This document shows, piece after piece, positions 17,567-26,663 of a stretch of DNA of 64,000 bases. Source of the DNA: Acidobacteria bacterium 13_2_20CM_57_17 (GTDB lineage: Bacteria > Acidobacteriota > Terriglobia > Acidiferrales > UBA7541); the NCBI GenBank assembly GCA_001914785.1, contig MNDE01000179.1, forward strand, positions 1 to 64,000, read 5' to 3'. Each line of letters opens with the position of its first letter. The stretch's first letter is position 1. A program made the position numbers and the translations under genes. Below the pieces are notes generated by a model. The model saw nothing but the letters and a program-made list of their open reading frames with translations, had not been told where the DNA came from and ran no database searches.

Positions 17567-19108
17567 TCAGTGCTGCTGATTTGTGATGGCCAGAAAGACG
17601 CGGTCATCCACGGCAACCGAGCGAGCGAAAAGAGTAGCGGTATTTGCGCCCACGATGGCAACGTGTTTGGCATTGCTGCTCAATGCCGGACCAGCAGGCT
17701 TCGAGGCGACTCCGGTTCCATCACCCGGCTGAAGCGAAATGCGAGTCGTTTTCGGCGTGCAGTTCACCGCGCCGATACACGTATCGCGGACAAACACCTG
17801 ACGGTAGCCGCTGTTGGTGCCGCTTCCGGAAGTCTTCGACTGTGCGGAAGCCTGACTCGCAGAATGGCTCGGAGTGACAGCCAGAAACGCGACAAAGCGC
17901 CCCGAAGCGCTGACGGAAGGCAGAATGCTTTCCGTTCCGACCAATGCTCCGTTCACATCGGTGGAAATCAGATGCGTCGACGGCTTGCAGGTTTCTCCCG
18001 CGCCAGCGCAAGTATCCAGCAGGTAGATTTGCCGTCCCTGCGCCGCATTTTCCACGAGGTTCGTCGCAGCCGAGCTGAAAGCCACATAGCGTCCGTCGGC
18101 GCTCATCGAGGGCGTGTGGTTATCGTCGTTCGCGGCAGTGCCGTCGGCCGCTGCGGAAAGAAGAGTCGTGTGCGATTGGCAAGCAGTCGCGGCACCTTCG
18201 CAGGTATCGCGTAGAAAAATTTGGGAATGATCATTCTGTACCGCCGTGTAGGCAACATAGCGCCCGTCAAGACTGAGCGCCGGAGTCTCTTCGGCAACAA
18301 GCGCCGCCGCTGAAACGCTAGCCGGAGTGCCTGGCGGACATCCGCTCGAAGGACAAATGTAGAAAGCTGCGGGCGCACTGGAACCTCCGCCTCCGCCGCC
18401 AGTACAAGCCGTGGTGCAACCTGCAGGAGCAGGAGACGGAGGATTGAAAACCGTCACACTCGCGGTCAAGTTTGTCGATCCCGAATTGACGAGTAGGTCG
18501 GAAGTGACGGTCGCTTGAATCTGAGACGAAGTTGCCCCCGAAAGAACTGTCAGCTTTCTCTGCGCGCCGCCGACATTCCAATTCACCTGTGATCCGCCTG
18601 AAGGATCCGTGGACGGAAGAAAACCAGAGCCATTGAGCATCAGCGTGAATGCCGCGCTGCCTGCCGGCGCACTCGCGGGACTAATTCCAGTGAGCCCGGG
18701 CAAAGGATTCGGCGGCGGATTGATGGTGAAGGCGAGCGGATTGGAGAGGCCGTTTTGTCCCGCGCCGGATGCGGGGTTCACAGTGATGATGGTAGCAACG
18801 CCGGGCTTGGCGACCAGCGCCGCGGGAACCGTCGCTGTGACGACGTTTCCGAGGGCGACTCCTGTGTTGTCCACCGGGACCGTAGTCGCCAAGGGCTTAC
18901 CGTTCCATTGCACAACGGTTTTTAGGACAAAGCCCTGCCCATTTACCGTCAGAGTAAAGTCCACGCTGCCAGCGCTCATCTGGGCAGGTGAAAGAAAAGC
19001 GAGACCGGCGCCCGTGTTGTTCTGAAACGTGTTGCCGTAGTCGTTGCAGCCGGCTGCGGCGAGAATCGCCATCAGTGCGACAGCCAATGCTGTCCAATAC
19101 CGCTTCAT
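17567..19108 (-). CDS. Lipoprotein with TIG/IPT domains and a TolB-like beta-propeller
   Basis: 513 residues. Lipobox LAAAGC puts the lipidated Cys at position 21. Two IPT/TIG-like Ig folds follow (about residues 35-130 and 135-225, with GLTGISPASAPAGSAAFTL), then a Gly-rich linker, then a propeller built of repeated blocks. The blocks include LSLDGRYVAYTA, MSADGRYVAFSS, VSASGRFVAFLA and LSSNAKHVAIV, each followed by QIFLRDTC or a variant with paired Cys. The WD40-like PD40 pattern suggests four visible blades. AAGGAG precedes the ATG. It is likely an envelope-anchored binding protein; no enzyme site is seen. Confidence 0.82.
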   Translation of the reverse strand: MKRYWTALAVALMAILAAAGCNDYGNTFQNNTGAGLAFLSPAQMSAGSVDFTLTVNGQGFVLKTVVQWNGKPLATTVPVDNTGVALGNVVTATVPAALVAKPGVATIITVNPASGAGQNGLSNPLAFTINPPPNPLPGLTGISPASAPAGSAAFTLMLNGSGFLPSTDPSGGSQVNWNVGGAQRKLTVLSGATSSQIQATVTSDLLVNSGSTNLTASVTVFNPPSPAPAGCTTACTGGGGGGSSAPAAFYICPSSGCPPGTPASVSAAALVAEETPALSLDGRYVAYTAVQNDHSQIFLRDTCEGAATACQSHTTLLSAAADGTAANDDNHTPSMSADGRYVAFSSAATNLVENAAQGRQIYLLDTCAGAGETCKPSTHLISTDVNGALVGTESILPSVSASGRFVAFLAVTPSHSASQASAQSKTSGSGTNSGYRQVFVRDTCIGAVNCTPKTTRISLQPGDGTGVASKPAGPALSSNAKHVAIVGANTATLFARSVAVDDRVFLAITNQQH

Positions 19109-19453
19109 TGAGACTCCTTAAATTCTGACGACCCTCGGCAGTGCCACGGCCAACTTGCCTGTGCAAACTGTAGCCCGCAGCGCTAGCGCGGTTTCGGGGG
19201 GTAAGATGCCAGTTTTGTGCTGCGCGTTGACCGCGACGAAGCCGGGAACCGGGGAACGCCGCCCAGCTTGAATCCACCCACTGCGTCAGGACGCACTTTG
19301 CCACGAATCTGCGGACTCGTGCAACCCTACATGTTTACCATCTGGAAGGGGATGCGGTCAATGTGGATGCCGGAGTATTTCTGTTGAGGGAAGAAGGCCG
19401 CCGTGAAGCTTTTGCAAGAATTTGCCGGCTGTGATTTCGGGGGTGCGGCCTCG
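19109..19453. other. Intergenic region, no gene seen
   Basis: 345 nt between two minus-strand genes. Frames here have no ribosome-binding site and no recognisable protein. It must carry the promoter for the lipoprotein gene at 19108, but no convincing -35/-10 pair is visible. Confidence 0.5.
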
Positions 19454-20407
19454 CTATTGTGAACCAAGCGCTGCGATCGAGACGCGCGCCAGCTCATGAA
19501 TATGATTCTGACACTCCGCATCCTGGACCGGTAATGCGCTTGCGGCGCGATAACAAGCGAGAGCTTGCTGCTTTCGGCCAAGTTTGGCATAGAGGTCGCC
19601 GCGCGCTAGTTGAAACAGCGGGTTTGTCGGATATTTTTCAGCAAGCGGGCCGAGAACGCCGAGGGCTTTTTCATATTGCTGATCGTAACGGTGCAGGTTC
19701 AGAGCGAGATAGAAGCGCGCGATGTTTGAAGTGAGAACGCCCTGGGCCATGGCGTGTTCGAGCAGGCGCACGCCGTCTTGCTTTGAGCCGCCGGGGATGC
19801 CCATAAAAAAACGCAGAATCCTGGCGAGCGAACTCAGCGCATCCACGTAATAGTTATAAAGCCCCAGACCCAGGTCGGCGTCGACGAGATCCGTGTCCAG
19901 AGTTTTGGCGCGCAGGAAATGCTCGCGTCCACGCACTCCGGCGCGGGCCGTGTTGCGATTTTCACCGCGCAATGCGTAGAGCCGTGCGAAAGCGGCTTCT
20001 GCCATGCCGGCATAAAATTGCATTTCCGCGTTTTCACCCTGCTTGTTCTGCGCTTCCGCAAGCGACAAAGCCTTGGCGGCCAATTCAAAATAGCGCCGAT
20101 CCGATTCGAGTTTGGGGCGGCGCCGGGCATCGCTCATTCCGTACTTGAAATCGGCAGAGGCACACCATATCCGCCACCACAATGCTTCCGTTTCCAGCAA
20201 ATAGCCAAGAGGATGATTAAGCCGTTCCTGTTCCATGTGCTGCGCGGCTTCGACGGCTCCCTGGAGGTCAAAGGAATAAATCTTGTCAAGGATGGCGGGC
20301 GTCTCCGGCGGCAGAGTGAGGCTCGAAGCGCGCGCGGGAATGGAAAGAGGTGCCAGGAGGAGCAGGCAAGCCATGCCGAAGCGCCGGGCCATCTGCAATA
20401 AATTCAT
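19454..20407 (-). CDS. Secreted TPR-type protein
   Basis: 317 residues. Signal peptide (RRFGMACLLLLAPLSIPARAS) followed by a mostly helical protein. Repeats of tetratricopeptide type are visible near the C-terminus: YEKALGVLGPLAEKYPTNPLFQLARGDLYAKLGRKQQALACYRAA, and looser helices earlier (ARLYALRGENRNTARAG). The conserved-looking block DLGLGLYNYYVDAL and RFFMGIPGGSKQDGVRLLE recurs in acidobacterial proteins of this kind. TPRs mediate protein contacts in the periplasm; the partner is unknown. The ATG at 20407 is used because the upstream start is TTG without a ribosome-binding site. Confidence 0.75.
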   Translation of the reverse strand: MNLLQMARRFGMACLLLLAPLSIPARASSLTLPPETPAILDKIYSFDLQGAVEAAQHMEQERLNHPLGYLLETEALWWRIWCASADFKYGMSDARRRPKLESDRRYFELAAKALSLAEAQNKQGENAEMQFYAGMAEAAFARLYALRGENRNTARAGVRGREHFLRAKTLDTDLVDADLGLGLYNYYVDALSSLARILRFFMGIPGGSKQDGVRLLEHAMAQGVLTSNIARFYLALNLHRYDQQYEKALGVLGPLAEKYPTNPLFQLARGDLYAKLGRKQQALACYRAASALPVQDAECQNHIHELARVSIAALGSQ

Positions 20408-20558
20408 CGTCCCCGTCCGAGAAAGAGAATTGCGCCGGTTCAAGCTCTGCGCCGGAAGAGTTTAAGCTGTTCAAGTAGAGTTGCAAACCGAAATGGTTTT
20501 TGCGTGTAAGGAATCTGGTTAGGTAGCGCGCCGCGCTTTTGTTATTCTCGGCGGACCC

Positions 20559-21929
20559 GTGAAAGCAGATAACAATACGGCAAGCCCCGGCCTGGAACGC
20601 AGTTTGGGACTGAAAGAAGCCGTTGCCCTGAACATGATCGAGATTGTGGGGATCGGACCGTTCGTGGTCAGTTCCCTGGTGATTCGCGCGATGGGCGGGC
20701 CGCAGGCGCTGATTGCATGGCTGCTGGGAGCGGTCCTAGCTACCCTGGATGCTTTCGTATGGTCCGAGCTTGGCGCGGCAATGCCAAAGGCTGGCGGAAC
20801 TTATGTGTTCCTCCGGGAGGCATATGGGCCGCAGCGCTGGGGCCGATTGATGTCGTTCCTGTTTGTGTGGCAAACATTCCTACACGTGCCACTTTCCGTC
20901 GCGTCGGCGTCAATCGGATTCGCGAACTACGCGGAGTATCTTCATCCATTGACGACGGCCGAGCATAAAGCAATTTCAGGCGGACTCGTCCTTTTCCTGG
21001 TTGTTTTACTTTACCGGCGCATTGGAACGATCGGGAAAATCTCCGTTCTCTTGTGGGTCGGGGTCATCGGAACGATGCTTTGGCTGATCTGGGGAGGCGC
21101 CACGCATTTCAACTCCAGCATCGCGTTTGATTTTCCTCGTGGCGCCTTCAATTTGTCGTGGGTATGGTTCGCGGGCCTCGGGTCTGCGATGGTAAGCACG
21201 ATCTACAGCTATTGGGGCTACTACAACATTTGCCATCTCGGCGGCGAGATCAAGGACCCCGAAAAAAATATTCCACGCGGGATTTTTCTTTCGGTGCTGG
21301 GGATCGCCATCCTTTACCTGGCAATGCAAACGAGCATCCTCGGCGTGGTGCCGTGGCGCGAGGCACAGGACTCCAGGTTCCTGGCCAGTCTATTTGTCGA
21401 AAGGCTTTACGGAGCTACAGCCGCCAAGATTGCGACGGGCATGATCTTGTGGGTGGCGCTTGCTTCCGTTTTCTCGGTTTTGCTGGGTGCTTCACGAGTC
21501 CCCTATTCGGCCGCCTTGGACAACAACTTTTTCCCTGTCTTTGCTCGCGTACACCCCACGAAGCACTTTCCCCACGTTTCTCTTTTGGTTCTGGGAGGAC
21601 TGGCATTCTTGTTTAGTGTGAAGTTGAATTTGCAGACAACTATCGTGGGAATTCTGGCGGTGCGACTGATTGTCCAGTTTATCGGTCAAGCAGCCGGAGT
21701 AATGTTGCTGCGGCGCAGGTGGGGTCCGGAGCGCTTCCCCTTCAAGATGTGGCTTTATCCGGTGCCCGCAGTATTGACGATGATCGGCTGGTTCTGGCTT
21801 TTTTGGAGGACCGGTCCGGTGCGAAAATGGGGCTTGCTCCAGATAGCACTCGGCGTGGTTGCGTTTCTGGTCTGGTCCTGGGACAGAAAGCAGTGGCCGT
21901 TTGGGAAGGCAGTGACAGGCGACTCATGA
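20559..21929 (+). CDS. APC-family amino acid permease
   Basis: 456 residues with about twelve hydrophobic helices. The first helix region NMIEIVGIGPFVVSSLVIRAMGG matches the unwound TM1 of the APC superfamily, followed by GGTYVFLREAYGPQRWG (TM3 region) and NICHLGGEIKDPEKNIPRGI, a signature of amino acid permeases. It should take up amino acids by cation symport or exchange. It starts with GTG, with only a weak GGCGG ahead, so the start is less certain than the gene. It ends in an ATGA overlap region with the next gene, suggesting joint expression with the PIG-L protein. Confidence 0.87.
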   Translation: MKADNNTASPGLERSLGLKEAVALNMIEIVGIGPFVVSSLVIRAMGGPQALIAWLLGAVLATLDAFVWSELGAAMPKAGGTYVFLREAYGPQRWGRLMSFLFVWQTFLHVPLSVASASIGFANYAEYLHPLTTAEHKAISGGLVLFLVVLLYRRIGTIGKISVLLWVGVIGTMLWLIWGGATHFNSSIAFDFPRGAFNLSWVWFAGLGSAMVSTIYSYWGYYNICHLGGEIKDPEKNIPRGIFLSVLGIAILYLAMQTSILGVVPWREAQDSRFLASLFVERLYGATAAKIATGMILWVALASVFSVLLGASRVPYSAALDNNFFPVFARVHPTKHFPHVSLLVLGGLAFLFSVKLNLQTTIVGILAVRLIVQFIGQAAGVMLLRRRWGPERFPFKMWLYPVPAVLTMIGWFWLFWRTGPVRKWGLLQIALGVVAFLVWSWDRKQWPFGKAVTGDS

Positions 21930-21982
21930 CTGGCGAATCACGAAAAGCGTCAGATAGAAGCGGGAGATCCCGCGGTAGCGAA

Positions 21983-24592
21983 ATGCGTTTTTCGGAGAAT
22001 CTAGTGAAGAGAAGAATGTACGGCGTCGCAATCGGATTGCTAAGTCTGCTCGGTACGTGGAGCTACGCGCAATTTCCTCCGGCGCCGGGTACGGGCCCGG
22101 GCTTGCCGGAAACCGTCGAAGCGATCGAGAAGGCTCGCGTCACCACACGCATCCTCTACGTGACAGCTCATCCGGACGACGAGAGCGGCGCTGTGCTCAC
22201 TTACCTTGCCCGCGGGCTTCATGCGGATGTGGCTCTGCTCTCCTTGACGCGCGGCGAGGGCGGACAGAACGACCTTGGGCCCGAACAAGGGCCGCAACTG
22301 GGATTGATCCGAACACAGGAATTGCTGGCGGCCACGCGCGGCTACGGAGTGCGGCTTTTCTTCACTCGCGCCAAAGATTTTGGTTTTTCGAAGACCCCGG
22401 AGGAAACGGAACGGGTCTGGGGCGATCAGGTCGTCGAAGATATGATCCGCGTGATCCGCAGCTTCCGCCCCACTGTTGTAATTAACGGCTGGGGCGGCGT
22501 GCACGGAGGCCACGGGCATCATCAAGCCGCGGGATTGCTCACGCCCAAGGCCGTACAGCTCGCGGCCGACGCTTCCTTCAAGCTGCACGGCTCTCCCCGG
22601 GAAGATCCGGACTCGGCGCCGTGGGGCGACCGCAAGCCCGTGGTTGTCCTGGACCTCGACCGCAGCGAATCCCCCAAGGGTTACATGCTCCCCCTCGATG
22701 ACATTTCGTCACTCTATGGAAAATCCTGGCGTGAAATCGGGCTCGACGCGTTCGCCAATCATCGCACGCAAGGGATCACCGGATTTTTGGGCTCGCCGTT
22801 TCTGCGGCGCGCCGTCGCTCTCCAACGCGAGGACGGCGGTCAACTCGATCCCGCACTTTTGGCTCAGCCGCTCGGCCCCTTGGACGAGGACTACGAGATT
22901 GGCAACATGGGCGTGGACCCGCTCATGCGAACCGTGGATGCCGCTCTGGTCGCGGCCCGCGACGCGGCTCTGCGGCTGGATTGGAAAGCGGCAGCCGATT
23001 CCCTGGTTGCCGCAGGTAGAAAAATCAATGAAGTGCCCGTGCCTTCGAATGCGAACCAAGTTCCCGCTCCCGTCGCATCTCTCGCGCGAAGCCTGAAGCG
23101 GAAACGAGAAAAGATAGATGCAGCGTTAGCTCTCGCCACGGGGCTGCGATTGGATGCTTTTGCCGATCGCAGCGAACTTGTCTCTGGAGAAACGTTCACG
23201 ATCCGCGTCGATACTCATCGTCGCGGTGAAATCACGGGAGACTTCAAGAAGCCCGCGCTAATGTTTCCTTCCGATTGGAGTGTCACGAATGAAGAGCCCC
23301 AAACCGGCGGAGCCATTCGTTTTACAGTTTCTGCCGGGCCGAATCCTCAGCGCGTACCGCCTCCCGCAGCGGCGTTACTGGCGGAACTTCCACCGCTCGT
23401 GATCGCCAGCCAGGAAGCGGTGATCGATGGCTATACGTTCGCCGTCAGCGCACCGGCCATACAACTCCGCGCGACTTCGACTCGCGCGGATCGCATGCCC
23501 TTGCGAATCGTTCCGGCTTATACGCTGGCGATCGAGCCCAAGCAAGCTATCGAAATCGCAGCCAAGCGGGGCAAGCCGTTCGATGTATTGCTGCGCATGC
23601 ATTCCTACGCAACACAACCGGCAGAAGTTCGTGCGGGTCTGACTGCGCCGCGCGGATGGAAAGCAGGCGCGGCCGTGCCCCTGAAATTTGATGGCGCGGG
23701 CGACCACTATGCCCGGCTTACAGTGACTCCGCCACAACGGGTCGCAAAGGGGAACTTCAAGATTGCGGCGTACGTAGAACGTCCGGCCAACCGCGCGCGC
23801 GGCGAAAAAGCGGAGAAATTCACTACTTCCCTGGAACCACTGCCGACGCTGCCGACACAGCTTTGGAGCGAGCCGGCCCTCTGCGCCGTGCACGTGTTTG
23901 ACGTGATTGTTCCGGAGAACCTCCGTGTCGGCTACGTCACGGCGGAAAGCGAGCCTGTGCCCGAAGCGCTTCAGCGCCTAGGTATTCACGTCGAGATGCT
24001 GGACGTTGTGGCCTTGGCGTTTCGAGACTTATCTCCATTCAACGCCATCGTCATCGGTGTACGCGCCTACGAACTTCGGCCGGAATTGGCGGGAGCGAAC
24101 CAGCGGCTGCTGGATTACGTTTCCAGGGGCGGAACGCTGGTAGTGCAATACCAGCGGGAGTTTGCCTGGGACAAATTTCAGTACGCGCCGTATCCTGCTT
24201 TGATCTCACCGCCGCTTCCGCCTGCAAAAGAAGGAACACCGCTGGTCGTTCGTCCGCTTCCGCGCATCACCGACGAGAATTCTCCGGTGAAATTTCTAAA
24301 ACCGAGCGATCTGCTGCTCAATCATCCGAACAAGATTACCCAGGACGATTTCAAAGGGTGGACGCAGGAGCGCGGCCTCTATTTCTGGACGGAATTCGAC
24401 CCCAAGTACACGCCGCTCCTGAGCATGCACGATCCCGGCGAGCTGGAACTCAATGGCGGCCTTGTCTACACGCATCTCGGCAAGGGCACTTACATTTACA
24501 CGGGACTCGCCTTCTTCCGTCAATTGCCTGAAGGCGTTCCTGGTGCTTACCGGCTATTCGTCAATTTACTCAGCGCGCCGCGGAGTCACTGA
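21983..24592 (+). CDS. Secreted PIG-L/LmbE-family deacetylase with long C-terminal region
   Basis: 869 residues from ATG 21983. Hydrophobic leader (MYGVAIGLLSLLGTWSYAQ). The LmbE domain (about residues 40-300) has the zinc motif AHPDDE and later NGWGGVHGGHGHHQAAG, with RGEGGQNDLG between, which matches GlcNAc-type N-deacetylases. The remaining 550 residues include an Ig/NEW3-like segment (VSGETFTIRVDTHRRGE) and a glutamine-amidotransferase-like C-terminal domain (VIVIGVRAYELRPELAG). Alternative starts: ATG 21926 overlaps the permease stop by 4 nt (coupling), and ATG 22016 gives the shortest leader. The substrate is probably an N-acetylated sugar, perhaps imported products handled with the upstream permease. 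Confidence 0.85.
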   Translation: MRFSENLVKRRMYGVAIGLLSLLGTWSYAQFPPAPGTGPGLPETVEAIEKARVTTRILYVTAHPDDESGAVLTYLARGLHADVALLSLTRGEGGQNDLGPEQGPQLGLIRTQELLAATRGYGVRLFFTRAKDFGFSKTPEETERVWGDQVVEDMIRVIRSFRPTVVINGWGGVHGGHGHHQAAGLLTPKAVQLAADASFKLHGSPREDPDSAPWGDRKPVVVLDLDRSESPKGYMLPLDDISSLYGKSWREIGLDAFANHRTQGITGFLGSPFLRRAVALQREDGGQLDPALLAQPLGPLDEDYEIGNMGVDPLMRTVDAALVAARDAALRLDWKAAADSLVAAGRKINEVPVPSNANQVPAPVASLARSLKRKREKIDAALALATGLRLDAFADRSELVSGETFTIRVDTHRRGEITGDFKKPALMFPSDWSVTNEEPQTGGAIRFTVSAGPNPQRVPPPAAALLAELPPLVIASQEAVIDGYTFAVSAPAIQLRATSTRADRMPLRIVPAYTLAIEPKQAIEIAAKRGKPFDVLLRMHSYATQPAEVRAGLTAPRGWKAGAAVPLKFDGAGDHYARLTVTPPQRVAKGNFKIAAYVERPANRARGEKAEKFTTSLEPLPTLPTQLWSEPALCAVHVFDVIVPENLRVGYVTAESEPVPEALQRLGIHVEMLDVVALAFRDLSPFNAIVIGVRAYELRPELAGANQRLLDYVSRGGTLVVQYQREFAWDKFQYAPYPALISPPLPPAKEGTPLVVRPLPRITDENSPVKFLKPSDLLLNHPNKITQDDFKGWTQERGLYFWTEFDPKYTPLLSMHDPGELELNGGLVYTHLGKGTYIYTGLAFFRQLPEGVPGAYRLFVNLLSAPRSH

Positions 24593-24722
24593 CCCGGTCC
24601 GCCGCGAAAACCTTACGCCCGAAAATTTGAAAATCGCTTACCTGGAGCGCTAAACCAATCGGCACACCGCTGTCACCTTCAATTCCCCGTGCTATTCTCT
24701 TGAACCGAGGAGTGCAACGCGA

Positions 24723-25346
24723 ATGTGGAACCATCCTGGAATTTGCTTTGCGCGCGGCGCGACGCACAAGATCCTTCTATTGTTGCTGGTTTCCGCTCTG
24801 TCTCTGGCCAGTGTTTCTCCCGCCACAGCGCAAAAAGAAAAGAAAAAAAAGACAGACGCCTCTTCATCCTCAGACACCTCCAAGCCGCTGATTCCGTTGA
24901 CTGACGAGCAGCAGATTGATTACACGCTGTCGGATATGCTGGGAGCCTGGCAGCTCGGCGACATTGAAAAACTCCACAAGGATTATGCCGACGACGTGGC
25001 GATGGTGAACGGCTCGTGGGCGCCGCCGATTTTCGGCTGGACCAACTACCTGGCGATTTACCAACAGCAGCGCGCGCGGATGACACAGGTCCGCATGGAT
25101 CGCTTTAACACCTATATCAAAGTGAACGGTACCGTGGGTTGGGCATGCTACCAGTGGGACTTCCAGGCGGTCGTCGACGGCCAGCAGGCGCAATCCCAAG
25201 GGCATACGACCGTCGTGTTAGAAAAGCGCGAGAACCATTGGGTCATCGTGCTCAATCACACTTCGGCGGCCCCGAAGCCCCAGCAACCCGCGCCGGCGAG
25301 CGCACCCTCAGAGCAACAGCCACCTGCAAAGCCGGCGCCGCGCTGA
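24723..25346 (+). CDS. Secreted SnoaL/NTF2-like (DUF4440-type) protein
   Basis: 207 residues. Signal peptide (KILLLLLVSALSLASVSPATAQ), a Lys/Ser-rich linker (KEKKKKTDASSSSDTSKP), an NTF2-like core (LGAWQLGDIEKLHKDYADDV ... WTNYLAIYQQQRARM ... VLEKRENHWVIVLNHTS) and a Pro/Ala-rich tail. The core is the cone-shaped alpha+beta fold of SnoaL/DUF4440 proteins, which bind small ligands or serve as polyketide/lipid cyclase-like or steroid-isomerase-like enzymes. No catalytic Asp/His pair is certain. GAGGAG lies upstream. It converges with the small membrane protein at 25379. Confidence 0.72.
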   Translation: MWNHPGICFARGATHKILLLLLVSALSLASVSPATAQKEKKKKTDASSSSDTSKPLIPLTDEQQIDYTLSDMLGAWQLGDIEKLHKDYADDVAMVNGSWAPPIFGWTNYLAIYQQQRARMTQVRMDRFNTYIKVNGTVGWACYQWDFQAVVDGQQAQSQGHTTVVLEKRENHWVIVLNHTSAAPKPQQPAPASAPSEQQPPAKPAPR

Positions 25347-25378
25347 AGCTTAACGACACAGTCGGAAAACCTGAAGAG

Positions 25379-25669
25379 CTAAAGAAGGCCCTTCAGCCCT
25401 TCCTTCAGCCACATTCCGGCAATCAGTAGAAGCAGAACGCCTGCCAGAATGCCCGTTCCCATGATGGGCCGGGAAAGCGCGTTGATCTTCGCTACCAGTT
25501 CGCGCTGCTCCTGGGCCATATGTTCTTCAGCCGCATCGAGAAAGATTTGATCGTCTTCGTGGCTTGAGAGGAGACTCCGCCGGAACAACAGACCGAGGAA
25601 TACAGCGGTAGCGACTCCCCAGGCAATCAGCAGATAGAGCAGCGGCCCAGAAAGGAATTGTGATTCCAT
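25379..25669 (-). CDS. Small membrane protein, two hydrophobic segments
   Basis: 96 residues: LYLLIAWGVATAVFLGLLF near the N-terminus, a charged middle (SSHEDDQIFLDAAEEHMAQEQ) and IMGTGILAGVLLLLIAGMWL near the end. No family recognised. GGGAGG lies five bases before ATG 25669, a strong start. The acidic, Gln-rich middle should form a soluble helix between two membrane helices. The in-frame extension upstream is unsupported. Confidence 0.68.
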   Translation of the reverse strand: MESQFLSGPLLYLLIAWGVATAVFLGLLFRRSLLSSHEDDQIFLDAAEEHMAQEQRELVAKINALSRPIMGTGILAGVLLLLIAGMWLKEGLKGLL

Positions 25670-25985
25670 GGTGACCTCCCATTGGGACCGATCCGCAGTG
25701 CCGGCCGGGGCCGGCAAGGGGGTTTGTAGGGATTTCCAACGCGGAGTATAACACTCTAAATTTAAAATTCTAGTGGTGAGCATCATAAAGATTGATCCCA
25801 AGTCCTGCCTCTAACCAGGCTGGGACCTGGCCACGAAGTGCCGCTAGTTACGGGCCAAAATCAACAAACTAAAGCAACTTACTGACCGGTCGCACCTTCA
25901 CCCTCTGGCATGAGCGGCGTGCTGGTAGCGTAAGGGGACTTGCATGGTTTGCGGCGTACACTCCCATGAAGGTTCTGGCATCGCG

Positions 25986-26014
25986 TTGACAAAGAGAAAC
26001 CTGCCGGGCAGAAT
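25986..26014 (+). promoter_or_regulatory. Promoter of the tRNA-Leu gene
   Basis: TTGACA (25986-25991, perfect), 17-nt spacer, CAGAAT (26009-26014). The predicted start is near 26021, about 50 nt before the mature tRNA. Confidence 0.6.
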
Positions 26015-26072
26015 GAACAAGCCTCATTGCAAGCGGCTCCGGCAACACTGGAACTTGCTTTCTCACACTCGT

Positions 26073-26159
26073 GCCCGAGTGGCGGAACTGGCAGACGCGC
26101 TGCGTTCAGGTCGCAGTGATCGCAAGGTCGTGGAGGTTCGAGTCCTCTCTCGGGCACCA
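26073..26159 (+). tRNA. tRNA-Leu (anticodon CAG), CCA encoded
   Basis: 87 nt. Acceptor GCCCGAG pairs with CTCGGGC, discriminator A and CCA follow (26156-26159). The anticodon stem is CTGCG/CGCAG with loop TTCAGGT, so the anticodon is CAG and it reads CUG. The long variable arm (GATC-GCAA-GGTC) is as expected for class II tRNAs. T arm GGAGG-TTCGAGT-CCTCT with one G-U pair. It stands alone between a small membrane protein and padR. Frames through it, including one starting PEWRNWQTR, are a well-known tRNA artefact. Confidence 0.96.
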
Positions 26160-26271
26160 ATTTTCCCCAACCTTCCAAATCCCTCTGCTTCGGTGGCAAA
26201 AACCTATCCTTAACGCTTGCTCTCCCGCGCGCGGGTCGAGAACCGCGTATAGCTCGCAATCTTCCCCTTGC

Positions 26272-26308
26272 GCTTCTACAAGAGGAGGAGTATGTTTCCT
26301 GTAGAAGC
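26272..26308 (+). promoter_or_regulatory. Perfect inverted repeat around the padR ribosome-binding site
   Basis: GCTTCTACA (26272-26280) and TGTAGAAGC (26300-26308), nine bases each, are separated by 19 nt that hold AGGAGGAG and an in-frame ATG (26292). As DNA this could be the PadR operator; as RNA the stem would enclose the ribosome-binding site. PadR proteins commonly autoregulate through inverted repeats containing TGTA/TACA-like ends. Confidence 0.5.
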
Positions 26309-26321
26309 TATAGGGAGCACA

Positions 26322-26654
26322 ATGCCAGACCCTCGAATAGACCTTCCGCAAGGCACCCTGGACCTACTGATCCTGCGCACGCTCGCCCTTGAGCCGCAGC
26401 ACGGCTGGGCCATCTCGGAGCGCATTCATCAGGTCTCCAGCCAGGCTCTTTTTGTACAGCAAGGCTCCCTCTATCCCGCGCTGCATCGCCTGGAGCGCAA
26501 AGGCTGGATCAAAGCACGGTGGGGCGCGTCGGAAAACAATCGCCGCGCCAAGTTTTATGAGCTGACTCGGCTTGGGCACAAGCAGTTGGAGCGGGAAGAG
26601 AACGCCTGGCGCAAGCTTGCTGCCGCGGTCGCGCAAATCCTGGAGACCACTTAG
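26322..26654 (+). CDS. PadR-family transcriptional regulator
   Basis: 110 residues. The winged helix is complete: LPQGTLDLLILRTLALEPQHGWAISERI, QGSLYPALHRLERKGWIKARWG, NRRAKFYELTRLGHKQLERE. This is the short acidobacterial type that is normally paired with a MacB-like permease and carries no effector domain of its own beyond the C-terminal dimer helix. Two starts are plausible: ATG 26322 with GGGAG, the usual family start, and ATG 26292 with a stronger AGGAGG, which adds MFPVEAIGST. The permease follows after 9 nt, so the regulator likely controls that operon. An inverted repeat surrounds the upstream start. Confidence 0.9.
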   Translation: MPDPRIDLPQGTLDLLILRTLALEPQHGWAISERIHQVSSQALFVQQGSLYPALHRLERKGWIKARWGASENNRRAKFYELTRLGHKQLEREENAWRKLAAAVAQILETT

Positions 26655-26663
26655 GAGGGCCCC

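Noticed and set aside
26071-26304. Frames starting PEWRNWQTR and the minus-strand equivalent over the tRNA
   Set aside because: Known artefact of translating a tRNA-Leu gene.
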